Position numbers and translations under genes: made by a program
Shown: positions 8,311-17,593 of the stretch, in pieces
How positions within the stretch are numbered: the first letter of the stretch is position 1
Layout: each line of letters begins with the position of its first letter
Assembly (NCBI GenBank): GCA_028281825.1
Contig: JANQJC010000015.1
Coordinates: 1-63,554, forward strand
Length of the DNA stretch: 63,554 nt
From: Flavobacteriales bacterium
GTDB taxonomy: Bacteria > Bacteroidota > Bacteroidia > JANQJC01
Reading direction: 5' to 3'
The notes under the pieces: model-generated
Seen by the model: the letters and a program-made list of their open reading frames with translations, nothing else
Told to the model about the DNA's origin: nothing
Database searches by the model: none

Positions 8311-9709
8311 TATTACTGGGCAAAGGTGACAAGGGCATCCCTTTGGCATCATTATCTTCTTCTCCTTCAACAGTTTCGTTTACTTCACCTGTAGTCACCC
8401 CCATTAGTTTACTTCTTACTATAAGAATGCAAGCAAGAAAAAAGGGCATCGCAGGTATTTTATATCGAACCAACGAACCAAAGTTAGAGGTCGTCAGCCC
8501 CACAGCAAAAGCGAAAAACACAGCAAAAGAAAAACTAAAAATAATCATAGGCTCACTAAATAAGCTAGAAATAAATTTTACTGGATTATAGCGAACAAAG
8601 AAGTACAGGAACATGAGCATTAATATCAAATTCTCAAGCCCGGAGATAAACATTACAGGGTTATTAGCTTCCCAAATAAAGGGCCTAAACAACCCAGCAA
8701 TAATCGCCTGTGGTGACTTTGACAACATCCCAGGTAATGTAGGTTCAAAATCACCAATATCAAAAGAATTCCCCTCATAAGCCTCCCTCTTAAGGTCTTG
8801 TTGGGTAACAACCGCTTTATTCACAATACTATCAACCGATGAATAGGCACCTAAAAATTCCGAGGTAGAAGAAAACACAAAAGCTGCCAGCACAATAGAC
8901 AACATAAAAATGATGGGTGCCGCCAAAAATCTGATAATAGGATTTGAGATACCCTGCAACCTGCTAAATACCAGCCAAATGATACAACCAGGTATCAGCG
9001 CGATGAATATGTATGGCTTAATAGAAATGATGATATAAGTCATCACAATAATCGTCAGCACATTTTGGAATACTTTCTGTCGCTTTATTGCCAAACTATA
9101 AAAGCTATAAGTAAACCAACATGCAGCGCCAAAAGTAAAAGTATCCTTCAATACACCCGACCCCCAAAAAAGAACCGAAGGGATAAATAAAACTGCTATT
9201 GCTAACTCCTTATGCAACTTTGGATACATTTCCGTGAAGGTTAAATATAATCTCCACACTCCCTTATAAGAAAGCCATGCCACCAACATTACCGTACCAA
9301 TAATGGTCTGAAATGATACCAAAGAGAATACACTCGTGTAGCGCACTACAGCATATGATGTTGGGTCTTTCCAGTAGTAAGGAAAACCAATAGTGTTGAA
9401 GTGGACAAAATTGAGGTAAGTTAAATTCCCAAGCATGATATCAAAATACACCAATGGATAATGAAAAATCATCTTAGAGAGGGTTACGCTACTTTTCCAA
9501 TATTCAATAGTGTCACCGCCCCCGTAGTAAAAGATATAGATAAAAGTAACTGCAATTCCACCTGCTATTTTTGCTAGCAATCCAGTAGTATAGTATTGGT
9601 AGGCAGGATTGGAATCAATGTTCTGTCTCTTTATCTTGTTTGCATTGGATAAAAGCAGTAAAAGAATAATAGGCGCAATAATTATATCAAATACACTGAG
9701 TACGTCCAA
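8291..9709 (-). CDS. Polytopic membrane protein, possible Wzy-like polymerase
   Basis: This 472-residue protein consists of many hydrophobic segments (for example residues 10-21, 48-62, 128-145, 193-205, 227-250, 263-284, 358-372, 388-405) separated by polar loops, with a large loop near residues 290-345. The placement among glycosyltransferases and the topology would fit an O-antigen or exopolysaccharide polymerase, but no diagnostic Wzy motif was recognised. It starts with TTG at 9709, about 30 bases downstream of a TATCTTTG box at 9739-9746 on the same strand. Its C-terminal tail is acidic and proline-rich and overlaps the GT2 gene end by 20 bases. The function is an inference from context only. 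Confidence 0.7.
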   Translation of the reverse strand: MDVLSVFDIIIAPIILLLLLSNANKIKRQNIDSNPAYQYYTTGLLAKIAGGIAVTFIYIFYYGGGDTIEYWKSSVTLSKMIFHYPLVYFDIMLGNLTYLNFVHFNTIGFPYYWKDPTSYAVVRYTSVFSLVSFQTIIGTVMLVAWLSYKGVWRLYLTFTEMYPKLHKELAIAVLFIPSVLFWGSGVLKDTFTFGAACWFTYSFYSLAIKRQKVFQNVLTIIVMTYIIISIKPYIFIALIPGCIIWLVFSRLQGISNPIIRFLAAPIIFMLSIVLAAFVFSSTSEFLGAYSSVDSIVNKAVVTQQDLKREAYEGNSFDIGDFEPTLPGMLSKSPQAIIAGLFRPFIWEANNPVMFISGLENLILMLMFLYFFVRYNPVKFISSLFSEPMIIFSFSFAVFFAFAVGLTTSNFGSLVRYKIPAMPFFLACILIVRSKLMGVTTGEVNETVEGEEDNDAKGMPLSPLPSNIKKIRR

Positions 9710-9738
9710 TTTATCTCAATTTGAGTTAAATATTATCG

Positions 9739-9746
9739 CAAAGATA
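9739..9746 (-). promoter_or_regulatory. Bacteroidota -7 box upstream of the Wzy-like gene
   Basis: Read on the minus strand the bases are TATCTTTG, an exact match to the TAnnTTTG -7 element. It lies 30 bases before the TTG start at 9709. No well-spaced TTG -33 element was found, so only the -7 box is claimed. Confidence 0.5.
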
Positions 9747-9781
9747 GAAGATAAGGTTTGTATCTTGCGCTTCAAGCAATT

Positions 9782-11008
9782 ATGAAAACGCTTTACTTCT
9801 CGTATGACGGCATGACTGACAACTTGGGCCAATCTCAAGTCATCCCGTATTTGTCAGGATTATCAGCTAAAGGATATGAAATCACACTGTTTAGTTTTGA
9901 GAAAGAAGAACGCTATGAAAAGGGAAAGAAAAAAATAGCCTCATTGCTTCAATCAAACAATATTACGTGGAAGCCATTAAGCTATACTAAAACGCCTCCT
10001 ATTATATCCACAATCAAGGATGTGTTGAAACTGCGCGGTGAGGCAAGAAAACTGGCAAAAACTGGTGAATATAAGATTGTACATTGCCGGGGCTACATCA
10101 CTGCATTAGTTGGTTTACACCTTCAAAGAAAATTCGGGTTAAAATTCATCTTTGATATGCGGGCTTTTTATGCGGATGAGCGTGTAGATGGTAATTTATG
10201 GGATACTAATAAGTGGATTTATAAAAAGGTATATGACTACTTCAAGAGGAAAGAGGTAGAGTTCTTATCCAATGCCGATTACTCTATTACTCTAACTCAT
10301 AAAGCTAAATCCATTATTCACGATTGGAAAAACGTGGAAAAGCAACCAGTTCCAATTCAAGTTATCCCATGTTGCGCAGACCTTGAGCATTTCAAGGCAG
10401 AAAAAGTGAATGACTCTCTTAGAGAAAAGTATAGGACAAAATTAGGAATAAAAAAGGATGAATTAGTCATCACCTATTTAGGTTCAATAGGTACGTGGTA
10501 CATGATGGATGAAATGCTGGACTTTTTTAAGGATTTGCAAAAGAGTCGCCATAGTAGTCGCTTCTTATTCATCACTGGAGATGAGCCCGACCAAATACTA
10601 AAAGAAGCATCAGCTAAGGGAATAGATGAAAAAAGTATAAGTATTATCTATGGGCAAAGAGATGATGTCCCTACCTTATTGTCATTAGGGCAACTCTCGT
10701 TGTTCTTTATCAAACCCGTTTTCTCTAAGCAAGGATCTTCTCCAACCAAACATGGAGAGATACTCGGAATGGGCATTCCTGTAATATGCAACGCTGGTGT
10801 TGGCGATGTTGATGATATCATAGAAACCACACAATCTGGTATAGTGGTGAAGGAGTTTAACACTACTGGCTATCAAAACGCAATCCGCCAAATAGACGAA
10901 TATTTGACTAAAGACAAAAGCGTATTCAGAAATGCGGCTGAAAAAGTCTATTCACTCAAAGAAGGTGTCGAAAATTACACTAAAGTGTACAAGGCCATTA
11001 CTAATTAG
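9782..11008 (+). CDS. Family 4-like glycosyltransferase
   Basis: The protein has 408 residues from the ATG at 9782; an in-frame TTG at 9758 would add eight residues but falls in the promoter region. N-terminal KTLYFSYDGMTDNLGQSQV is the usual opening of a GT4 subgroup in Bacteroidota glycan loci. A FDMRAFYADERVDGN motif lies in the middle. The C-terminal donor domain has TYLGSIGTWYMMDEM and a KHGEILGMGIPVICN segment carrying the conserved acidic residue. It probably transfers a sugar to the growing lipid-linked glycan. It is divergent from the membrane protein at 8291-9709 and converges on rlmH with a two-base gap. Confidence 0.87.
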   Translation: MKTLYFSYDGMTDNLGQSQVIPYLSGLSAKGYEITLFSFEKEERYEKGKKKIASLLQSNNITWKPLSYTKTPPIISTIKDVLKLRGEARKLAKTGEYKIVHCRGYITALVGLHLQRKFGLKFIFDMRAFYADERVDGNLWDTNKWIYKKVYDYFKRKEVEFLSNADYSITLTHKAKSIIHDWKNVEKQPVPIQVIPCCADLEHFKAEKVNDSLREKYRTKLGIKKDELVITYLGSIGTWYMMDEMLDFFKDLQKSRHSSRFLFITGDEPDQILKEASAKGIDEKSISIIYGQRDDVPTLLSLGQLSLFFIKPVFSKQGSSPTKHGEILGMGIPVICNAGVGDVDDIIETTQSGIVVKEFNTTGYQNAIRQIDEYLTKDKSVFRNAAEKVYSLKEGVENYTKVYKAITN

Positions 11009-11010
11009 GC

Positions 11011-11481
11011 TTAATCATTATGATAGGGGAAATTGCTGATAATGGTATAAGCCCTATATATCTGTTCCATAAAAATCAACCTGACCAATTGATGTGAAAA
11101 AGTCATTTTTGAAAGAGAGACTGACTTGTATTTAGTTTTTAAATCTTCAGGAAACCCAAAGGCTCCACCTACAGCAAAAATCAAACTCTTTGCTCCCGTT
11201 TGTTGCTGTCTTTCTACGAAACTCGCAAAATCTCTGGAAGCCATTTGCTTGCCATTTTCATCCAACAGCACCAAGGTATCATTATCACCTACCTGCTTCA
11301 GAATCAATTCGGCTTCTTGAGCTTGCAAAACAGCAACATCAAAGGTTTTGCCTTTTTTCACACCAGGTATCTCTATCAAATCAAATTTACAGAAGTAAGA
11401 CAGTTTCTTTTTATACTCTTCTATTCCTTGCAGGATTGACTTCTCCTTAGTTTTTCCTATTACTATTAGTTTAACTTTCAT
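11011..11481 (-). CDS. rlmH: 23S rRNA (pseudouridine1915-N3)-methyltransferase RlmH
   Basis: At 156 residues this is the standard length for the SPOUT-fold RlmH, which methylates the pseudouridine at position 1915 in helix 69 of 23S rRNA using SAM. The N-terminus KVKLIVIGKTKE, the LLDENGKQMASRDFA strand, the LIFAVGGAFGF motif and the C-terminal FSHQLVRLIFMEQIYRA knot with a terminal FPYHN are all family signatures. It is a single gene, convergent with the glycosyltransferase on its left. It marks the left border of a housekeeping block within the polysaccharide locus. Confidence 0.97.
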   Translation of the reverse strand: MKVKLIVIGKTKEKSILQGIEEYKKKLSYFCKFDLIEIPGVKKGKTFDVAVLQAQEAELILKQVGDNDTLVLLDENGKQMASRDFASFVERQQQTGAKSLIFAVGGAFGFPEDLKTKYKSVSLSKMTFSHQLVRLIFMEQIYRAYTIISNFPYHND

Positions 11482-11510
11482 ATTCTTTTACGCTGCTAAA
11501 TTAAAATCAA

Positions 11511-11518
11511 TATTTTTG
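11511..11518 (+). promoter_or_regulatory. Candidate -7 box for the DUF4783 operon
   Basis: TATTTTTG matches TAnnTTTG on the plus strand, 50 bases before the ATG at 11569. No clear -33 partner is visible at the usual distance, so confidence is low. Confidence 0.35.
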
Positions 11519-11568
11519 TGTCAGGCAATTGGCTCGGTTTTTGACAATTACATTTAAAATTATTTTAA

Positions 11569-11955
11569 ATGAAAAGTGTTTTTTTCACAATATTATTTAG
11601 CTTGATAATGCAAGCAGGCTTCGCTCAAATTGGCGAAAAAGTGTCTGCTAGCCTAAAAACTGGTAACTCCAAAGAATTGGCAAAGTACCTTTCTAGTAAT
11701 GTAGAGTTAACCATTATCAGCAAAGAAGGCGTATACAGCAAAGCTCAGGCAGAAGTAATTCTCAAGGACTTCTTTGTATCGCATATTACCAAAGATTTTA
11801 ATGTGATGCATCAAGGTGGTGAAAAAAACCAATCACAATACACCATTGGCACCCTTAAGACCGATAAGCAGGCTTTCAGGGTATTTTACCTAGTAAAGAT
11901 TGAACGAGGTAAGGAAGTAGTAAGCCAATTGCGAATAGAGAACCAAGAAGAATAA
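11569..11955 (+). CDS. DUF4783 family exported protein
   Basis: This small protein of 128 residues has a signal peptide (MKSVFFTILFSLIMQAGFAQ, cleavage expected after AFA-like 'GFA'). The mature part is a single NTF2/SnoaL-like domain of about 105 residues with the motifs LSSNVELTI and VYSKAQAEVIL, matching the Bacteroidota family DUF4783. The function is unknown and no catalytic residues are obvious. It sits just upstream of nadC (6 bases), an arrangement I recall as common in Bacteroidota, which suggests only co-transcription. Confidence 0.8.
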   Translation: MKSVFFTILFSLIMQAGFAQIGEKVSASLKTGNSKELAKYLSSNVELTIISKEGVYSKAQAEVILKDFFVSHITKDFNVMHQGGEKNQSQYTIGTLKTDKQAFRVFYLVKIERGKEVVSQLRIENQEE

Positions 11956-11961
11956 CTCCAC

Positions 11962-12816
11962 TTGGCCAACACTTCAGATTTGGATAAAATTATTGCCCTT
12001 GCGCTTGAGGAAGACCTTGGTGATGGGGACCATACTTCGAATGCTTGCATTCCTGCAGAAGCAAATGGCAAGGCATACGCTCTGGTCAAAGAGGATGGTA
12101 TAATAGCAGGTGTTGAATTAGCCGAAAGAATATTTCATGCCGTTGATAACACTTTAAAAGTAGATGTGCTTATTCAAGATGGCTCTCAGGTAAAAAAGGG
12201 CGATATTATTTTAAAGGTTAATGGTTGCCAACGCTCAATTCTTAGGGCTGAAAGGGTTGTTTTAAATTTCATGCAAAGAATGAGCGGCATAGCAACCAAA
12301 ACGCATCGACTGTGCAATATAATAAGTAAGTATAACACGAAGCTTCTTGACACCCGAAAAACAACACCTGGTCATCGCACAATAGAGAAATGGGCTGTAA
12401 AAATCGGAGGTGGCACCAATCATCGTATTGGTTTGTATGATATGGTTATGCTAAAGGATAACCCCATTGACTTTGCTGGTGGCATAAAAAATGCGATAAA
12501 AACTGTTCACGAATATCTCAAAGCCAAAGGCAAAAATCTTAAAATTGAAGTGGAAGTCCGAAATTTTGATGAATTACAAAAAGTATTGGATTATGGTGGC
12601 GTTGACAGAATAATGCTGGATAATTTTCAACCCGAGAACCTAAAAAAAGCCGTGGACATAGTTGATGGACGCTACGAGACTGAAGCTTCAGGCGGTATTA
12701 CGGAAGAAGTATTGGAACTTTATGCAGCTACCGGTGTTGATTTTATTTCGATGGGGGCATTGACTAATAACATAAAAAGTCTCGATATTAGCCTGAAGGC
12801 TAAAACGTACCCTTAA
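11962..12816 (+). CDS. nadC: Nicotinate-nucleotide pyrophosphorylase (carboxylating)
   Basis: This 284-residue quinolinate phosphoribosyltransferase makes nicotinate mononucleotide from quinolinate and PRPP in NAD synthesis. Diagnostic pieces are LALEEDLGDGDHTS at the N-terminus, LNFMQRMSGIAT, the DTRKTTPGHRTIEKWAV substrate loop, the KIGGGTNHRIGLYDMVMLKDN segment and the C-terminal EASGGITEE and GVDFISMGALT phosphate-binding strands. It starts with TTG. It follows DUF4783 by six bases and precedes the YihY gene by three, forming an operon. Confidence 0.97.
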   Translation: MANTSDLDKIIALALEEDLGDGDHTSNACIPAEANGKAYALVKEDGIIAGVELAERIFHAVDNTLKVDVLIQDGSQVKKGDIILKVNGCQRSILRAERVVLNFMQRMSGIATKTHRLCNIISKYNTKLLDTRKTTPGHRTIEKWAVKIGGGTNHRIGLYDMVMLKDNPIDFAGGIKNAIKTVHEYLKAKGKNLKIEVEVRNFDELQKVLDYGGVDRIMLDNFQPENLKKAVDIVDGRYETEASGGITEEVLELYAATGVDFISMGALTNNIKSLDISLKAKTYP

Positions 12817-12819
12817 AAA

Positions 12820-13767
12820 ATGAGCAAGCTCAAAGAAAAGATACTACAGCTAAAGCCGGTAGTTTTCCTTATCAAGTATTCGAAAAAGATAAAACTGCCA
12901 GGTTTTGAGCGTTTGCCATTATATGATGTATTGGTCTTCTTTTTTCAAGGATTGCAAAAAGGTGCCTTGACAACCAGAGCGTCTTCACTTGCTTTTCATT
13001 TCTTCTTAGCTATTTTCCCCGCAATTATTTTTCTGTTCACACTCATCCCTTACATACCTATTGAAAACTTTCAGGAAGAGTTATTAGCCCTACTTGAAGC
13101 GTTTTTACCTGATGCTGCCTATGAAGCCTCACTTTCTACTCTTGAAGATATCATTAACAGGCAACGTGGCGGATTATTATCAGTTGGTTTTGTTGCTGCG
13201 CTTTATTTTTCGACCAATGGGGTAAATGCCATGTTTGAAGCATTTAACAATACTTACCACTCCATAGAGAGCCGACCAGCAATAATACAGCGATTAATGG
13301 CAGTTGCAATCACAATTTTGTTGTCGGTAATGGTATTGGTTTCTATCTCTATCATAATTTTTGGCCAGTTGTTTTTAGATATGTTGGTGGAGTATGAAAT
13401 TTTGAAGGATGGATGGACCATTTTTATGCTTGCCTCACTTAAGTGGCTTATTACCCTGGCACTCATCTTTTTTATGATATCATTTCTCTACTATGCAGGG
13501 CCAGCGAAAAAAGTGAAATGGCGCTTTTTTTCAGCTGGTTCAACTCTTGCCACAATACTCAGTATCACAACCTCATTGGGTTTTTCTTACTTTGTAAACA
13601 ACTTTGCCCAATACAATAAACTTTATGGTTCGATTGGTACACTTATAGTGATTTTATTATGGATACAATTCAATGCTTTCGCCTTGCTTATTGGCTTCGA
13701 GCTGAATGCCAGCATAGATATAGCGAAACGCCAGAATCAATTAGAGCTTGAAATAAGCGAGCCATGA
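12820..13767 (+). CDS. YihY/BrkB family inner-membrane protein
   Basis: This 315-residue membrane protein has the YihY/BrkB signature: RASSLAFHFFLAIFPAIIFL in the first helix, a middle GGLLSVGFVAALYFSTNGVNAMFEAFN section, and a late YGSIGTLIVILLWIQFNAFALLIGFELNA segment. About six membrane helices are visible. The family is widespread; a transport role has been proposed but no function is firmly established (the old 'ribonuclease BN' name is an error). It is in the nadC operon. Confidence 0.92.
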   Translation: MSKLKEKILQLKPVVFLIKYSKKIKLPGFERLPLYDVLVFFFQGLQKGALTTRASSLAFHFFLAIFPAIIFLFTLIPYIPIENFQEELLALLEAFLPDAAYEASLSTLEDIINRQRGGLLSVGFVAALYFSTNGVNAMFEAFNNTYHSIESRPAIIQRLMAVAITILLSVMVLVSISIIIFGQLFLDMLVEYEILKDGWTIFMLASLKWLITLALIFFMISFLYYAGPAKKVKWRFFSAGSTLATILSITTSLGFSYFVNNFAQYNKLYGSIGTLIVILLWIQFNAFALLIGFELNASIDIAKRQNQLELEISEP

Positions 13768-13815
13768 CCAAGTACTGCCTCTTATTTTGTAATTTTCCGC
13801 CACAAAATCAATTTC

Positions 13816-16800
13816 ATGACCAAAAAGACACTCAGCCTCATTTTAATCACTCTCACTTATATCACATCGGCTTTTGCCCAATACGATGCCTTAAACCCGC
13901 CAAATACATTTCGTAGCAAGGATAATCCATATTACTGGAAAAACAAGCTGCCTCGTGATGGTTATTGGCAGCAAGATGTTCACTATAAAATACAAGCGAG
14001 TATTGATGAGAATACATTGGTAATTGATGGCCAGGAAAACCTTACCTACTGGAACAATTCACCCGATACACTTTATTACGTTTATTTCCATCTGTATCAG
14101 AATGCATTTCAACCAGGTTCTTATTTAGATGACCTTCAAAAAAATAATGGAGTAAAGCCCTACTACGGTTATTATGAAAAAAACAAGCTTGGCACTGTAA
14201 TAGAAGCCATTGACCAAAAGGGAAAACCTGTCAATGGTATAATTGACAATACTGTTCTAAAAATACTACTGAACGAACCTTTACTACCAAATCAATCAAC
14301 TGAATTCAATATAAAATTCAAAACTTTTTTTGACTCGGGCAGCACCCGACGCAGGATGAAGGTTTTTATGGCCTATGGCTACAAACATTTTGATGGTGTG
14401 CATTGGTATCCAAGAATTGCGGTATACGACCACAAATTTGGTTGGAATACCAACCAACACTTAAGCCGTGAATTCTATGGCGACTTCGGCACTTACGATG
14501 TAGAGTTAACCTTTGCGAATAATTACATAGTTGACGCCACAGGTAATATGGTAAACCGCGATGAAGTGCTACCGAAAGACCTGAGGAAGAAGTTGGATAT
14601 TAAAAACTTTAAGGACAAGCCCTGGGGTGAGAAGCCATCTGTGATAGTGCCCTATGACAGTACACTCAAAAAGACTTGGGTATTCCATGCTGAAAATGTG
14701 CATGATTTTGCTTTTACAGCTGATCCAACCTACCGTATTGGCGAAGCTGAATGGAACGGCATAAAGTGCATAGCCTTAGCACAAGAACCACATGCTTCAA
14801 AATGGCAAAATGCTGCTGATTATACGGCAGAAATTATCAAGACTTATTCAGAAAATGTAGGGATGTATGCCTATCATAAAATGATAGTGGCAGATGCGAA
14901 AGACGGAATGGAGTACCCTATGCTTACCTTAGATGGAGGGTCAGACCCTGGCTATCGCGGTCTTTTGTGTCACGAGGTTGGACATAACTGGTTTTTCGGG
15001 ATGGTAGGAACTAATGAAACTTATCGCGCTGCCATGGATGAAGGCTTTACCCAATGGCTAACTGCTTTGGCATTGGAAAAAATTGATGGAGATACCATGG
15101 TTGACAACCCTGCCAAATCGGCCTATGTGAGAAGATACAAAAGACCGAGACTTGCTTGGGATTCTCGCGTATATAACGGATATCTATATGGTGCAACTAC
15201 TGGTGATGAGAGTACTTTAAATACACATTCTGATGGCTATAATGGAGCCTTGCGCCACGGTGGCGGATACAGAAATGTATATTACAAAACTGCTACTATG
15301 CTCAAAAACCTGGAGTATGTATTAGGTGAGGAGCTATTCTTCAAAGCTATGCAGAATTACTTTAACCAATGGAAAATTGCACATCCTTACTTTGAAGATT
15401 TTAGAGCTTCGGTAATTAATCATACCAAGGTTGACCTTAATTGGTTTTTTGACCAATGGTGGGAAACCAGTAAAACCATTGATTATGCTGTCAAGTCAGT
15501 TAAAAAAGGGGAAGGTGAAGATGAATATATCATCACTTTTAAGCGCAAAGGCCGGATGCAGATGCCTATTGACTTCAGAGTTACTTCAAAAGACGAATTG
15601 ACTTATGATTTCCATGTTCCCAATACCTGGTTTGTAAAAAACACCGATGCCATTGTATTACCAAAATGGTTTGGTTGGGATAAAGTAGGTATTACTTACG
15701 AAGCGACTGTTAAGATACCTGGTGGAATCAAAAATGTAGAAATAGACCCATCGCATAGATTAGCTGATGCTTATATGCCAGATAATGCCAAGAAAATGCC
15801 AATCAGGTATTCTTTTGATTCAAAAATTTCTAACGCTCCCGATTGGAAACATTATGAACTCAACAGCCGACCTGACATATGGTACAATAGTTACGATGGA
15901 CTGAAAATAGGCCTGCACCTAAATGGAAACTATCTCAATCATCATCACATATTCAGTGCTAATGTATGGCTTAATACAGGTTTCTTACAGGCCTCCTACG
16001 ACTCTACTGTTCAAGAGAATGAGTTTGATAAAATATCATTCTTGCTTAGATATAGGCACAATCTCGACAAGCTGACAAAAGACGCTTATTATTCCCTTGA
16101 GGCAAAAAGTCTGGATGGCCTTTGGGGTTTCAAGGCTGGTGTTGAGAAAACAGATTTATCAGGAAATAACATTTTTAAGTTGGGCTTCAAGTCAATGTAT
16201 AGACAGGACAGCACAGACTTGGTCTACCTCCTTAATCCCAATGAATGGGGTGTTGACCAGTGGAATAATATCATCAGTGCAGGTTATGAGCATAAATATG
16301 ACTACCAAAAAGGAGATGGTAATATCCAATTAGACCTTCGTTCGTCTACCATTGGTAGCGACTATGACTTTGCACAACTCTCACTTACCGTTATTAATAA
16401 CAATCGCCTTGATAAGTTCTTATTTAAAACAAGGGTCTTTGCCCAAATAGGAACTGGCAGTAACATCCCAAGAGAGTCAGCTTTGATGTTGGCTTCTGCA
16501 AACAATGAAGAATTGATGGATAATAAATTCACTCGCTCAGAAGGTATTCTACCAAGCGATTGGGCTGGGCACAATGAGGTAACCAATAACTTCCATCATG
16601 GTGGAGGGCTTAATTTAAGAGGTTACTCTGGTTATCTGGCTCCATACCTAAATAGCGATGGTGAAATTGTATTAACATACGCTGGGAACAGTGGCGCAGC
16701 TGTTAACGCTGAATTGGAATTTGATGAATACTTCCGAACAAGGTCTAAGTTCTTAGGAAAGTACTTTAAGTTGAATACTTATTTATTTGGTGATATCGGC

Positions 16801-17022
16801 ATCATCAACTCTAGTTTACCAAGTGAAAAACTGACTTTTGCAGATTTTAGAGCTGATGCGGGTGCTGGTGTAGCACTTACCATCAAAAAATGGGGACCAC
16901 TTGAAACCGCAAAGCCACTTACAATCAGGTTTGATATGCCATTTTTCTTAAACCAGACTCCGGCACTTGATCCTGACTACTTTAAATTCCGTTGGGTATT
17001 GGGTGTTAGTAGGGCTTTTTAG
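13816..17022 (+). CDS. M1-family metallopeptidase fused to an Omp85-like outer-membrane barrel
   Basis: The protein has 1068 residues. A signal peptide (cleavage after AFA near residue 21) precedes an M1 peptidase domain with the exopeptidase motif DGMEYP at 363-368 and the zinc site HEVGH at 386-390, with E409 as third ligand. From about residue 655 the sequence changes to alternating polar/aromatic beta-strands. At 927-937 there is HHGGGLNLRGY, like the conserved loop-6 (V/L)RG(F/Y) motif of Omp85 proteins, 134 residues before the end (similar to BamA). The last strands (ADAGAGVALTIKKWGPL, TIRFDMPFF, FRWVLGVSRAF) match the BamA C-terminal pattern and the chain ends in Phe. This implies an outer-membrane-anchored peptidase. 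The peptidase call is firm; the barrel family is by eye. Confidence 0.85.
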   Translation: MTKKTLSLILITLTYITSAFAQYDALNPPNTFRSKDNPYYWKNKLPRDGYWQQDVHYKIQASIDENTLVIDGQENLTYWNNSPDTLYYVYFHLYQNAFQPGSYLDDLQKNNGVKPYYGYYEKNKLGTVIEAIDQKGKPVNGIIDNTVLKILLNEPLLPNQSTEFNIKFKTFFDSGSTRRRMKVFMAYGYKHFDGVHWYPRIAVYDHKFGWNTNQHLSREFYGDFGTYDVELTFANNYIVDATGNMVNRDEVLPKDLRKKLDIKNFKDKPWGEKPSVIVPYDSTLKKTWVFHAENVHDFAFTADPTYRIGEAEWNGIKCIALAQEPHASKWQNAADYTAEIIKTYSENVGMYAYHKMIVADAKDGMEYPMLTLDGGSDPGYRGLLCHEVGHNWFFGMVGTNETYRAAMDEGFTQWLTALALEKIDGDTMVDNPAKSAYVRRYKRPRLAWDSRVYNGYLYGATTGDESTLNTHSDGYNGALRHGGGYRNVYYKTATMLKNLEYVLGEELFFKAMQNYFNQWKIAHPYFEDFRASVINHTKVDLNWFFDQWWETSKTIDYAVKSVKKGEGEDEYIITFKRKGRMQMPIDFRVTSKDELTYDFHVPNTWFVKNTDAIVLPKWFGWDKVGITYEATVKIPGGIKNVEIDPSHRLADAYMPDNAKKMPIRYSFDSKISNAPDWKHYELNSRPDIWYNSYDGLKIGLHLNGNYLNHHHIFSANVWLNTGFLQASYDSTVQENEFDKISFLLRYRHNLDKLTKDAYYSLEAKSLDGLWGFKAGVEKTDLSGNNIFKLGFKSMYRQDSTDLVYLLNPNEWGVDQWNNIISAGYEHKYDYQKGDGNIQLDLRSSTIGSDYDFAQLSLTVINNNRLDKFLFKTRVFAQIGTGSNIPRESALMLASANNEELMDNKFTRSEGILPSDWAGHNEVTNNFHHGGGLNLRGYSGYLAPYLNSDGEIVLTYAGNSGAAVNAELEFDEYFRTRSKFLGKYFKLNTYLFGDIGIINSSLPSEKLTFADFRADAGAGVALTIKKWGPLETAKPLTIRFDMPFFLNQTPALDPDYFKFRWVLGVSRAF

Positions 17023-17096
17023 TGGTTAAAAAGAAAAATCGGTTATTTTTGGCAAAGGAATTGTATATACCTCATAAAAAACTAAAAAAAGGAAAC

Positions 17097-17537
17097 ATGA
17101 AAAAAGTAATTAGTTCATTATTTATGCTCGTTTTTGTAACAGCAATAGCTTCAGCCCAAAGTGGCACAGATATTCTAGGTAAATGGAAAACCATTGATGA
17201 TGAAACTGGTGAAGCTAAGTCGATAGTTGAGATATACGAGAAGGGCGGAAAAGCCTATGGAAAGGTAATTGAGGTGCTTAACCCTGATAGAAAAAATGCC
17301 GTTTGTGAAAAGTGCTCAGATAGTGACCCAAGAAAAGACCAGAAAGTGGAAGGAATGGTAATACTTACTGGTTTGGAAAAAGAAAGCGATGGTTGGGACG
17401 ATGGTCAAATTCTCGACCCAAATAATGGAAAGGTATATGATTGTAAAATATCCCGTAAAGGAGACAAATTAGAAGTTCGTGGTTATTTAGGGTGGTCTCT
17501 AATCGGCAGAACCCAAACTTGGCTTCCTATTAAATAG
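17097..17537 (+). CDS. DUF2147 family exported protein
   Basis: From the ATG at 17097 the protein has 146 residues, with a clean signal peptide ending ASAQ. The upstream in-frame extension to 17022 adds a lysine-rich stretch and is rejected. The mature domain has DILGKWKTIDDETGEAKSIV, an internal CEKC pair and a C-terminal LEVRGYLGWSLIGRTQTW segment, typical of DUF2147. Family members are small secreted or periplasmic beta-rich proteins (lipocalin-like), of unknown function. It follows the M1-barrel gene by 74 bases and is followed by a terminator. Confidence 0.9.
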   Translation: MKKVISSLFMLVFVTAIASAQSGTDILGKWKTIDDETGEAKSIVEIYEKGGKAYGKVIEVLNPDRKNAVCEKCSDSDPRKDQKVEGMVILTGLEKESDGWDDGQILDPNNGKVYDCKISRKGDKLEVRGYLGWSLIGRTQTWLPIK

Positions 17538-17563
17538 ATAACTTCTGCAAAAAAAGTATGAAG

Positions 17564-17593
17564 AAAGGCTGCCAATAATGGTAGCCTTTTTTA
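17564..17593 (+). terminator. Rho-independent terminator after the DUF2147 gene
   Basis: A 10-base stem (17564-17573 with 17580-17589, one G-U pair) encloses an AATAAT loop and runs into a T tract. It closes the plus-strand housekeeping block and abuts the end of the HAD gene on the other strand. Confidence 0.8.

Noticed and set aside
8307-8591. 94-codon plus-strand ORF after the GT2, examined as a possible frameshifted membrane anchor
   Set aside because: It has no hydrophobic helices and is the antisense of the membrane protein tail.
17022-17096. N-terminal extension of the DUF2147 protein from 17022
   Set aside because: It would place a lysine-rich segment before a perfect signal peptide beginning at ATG 17097.
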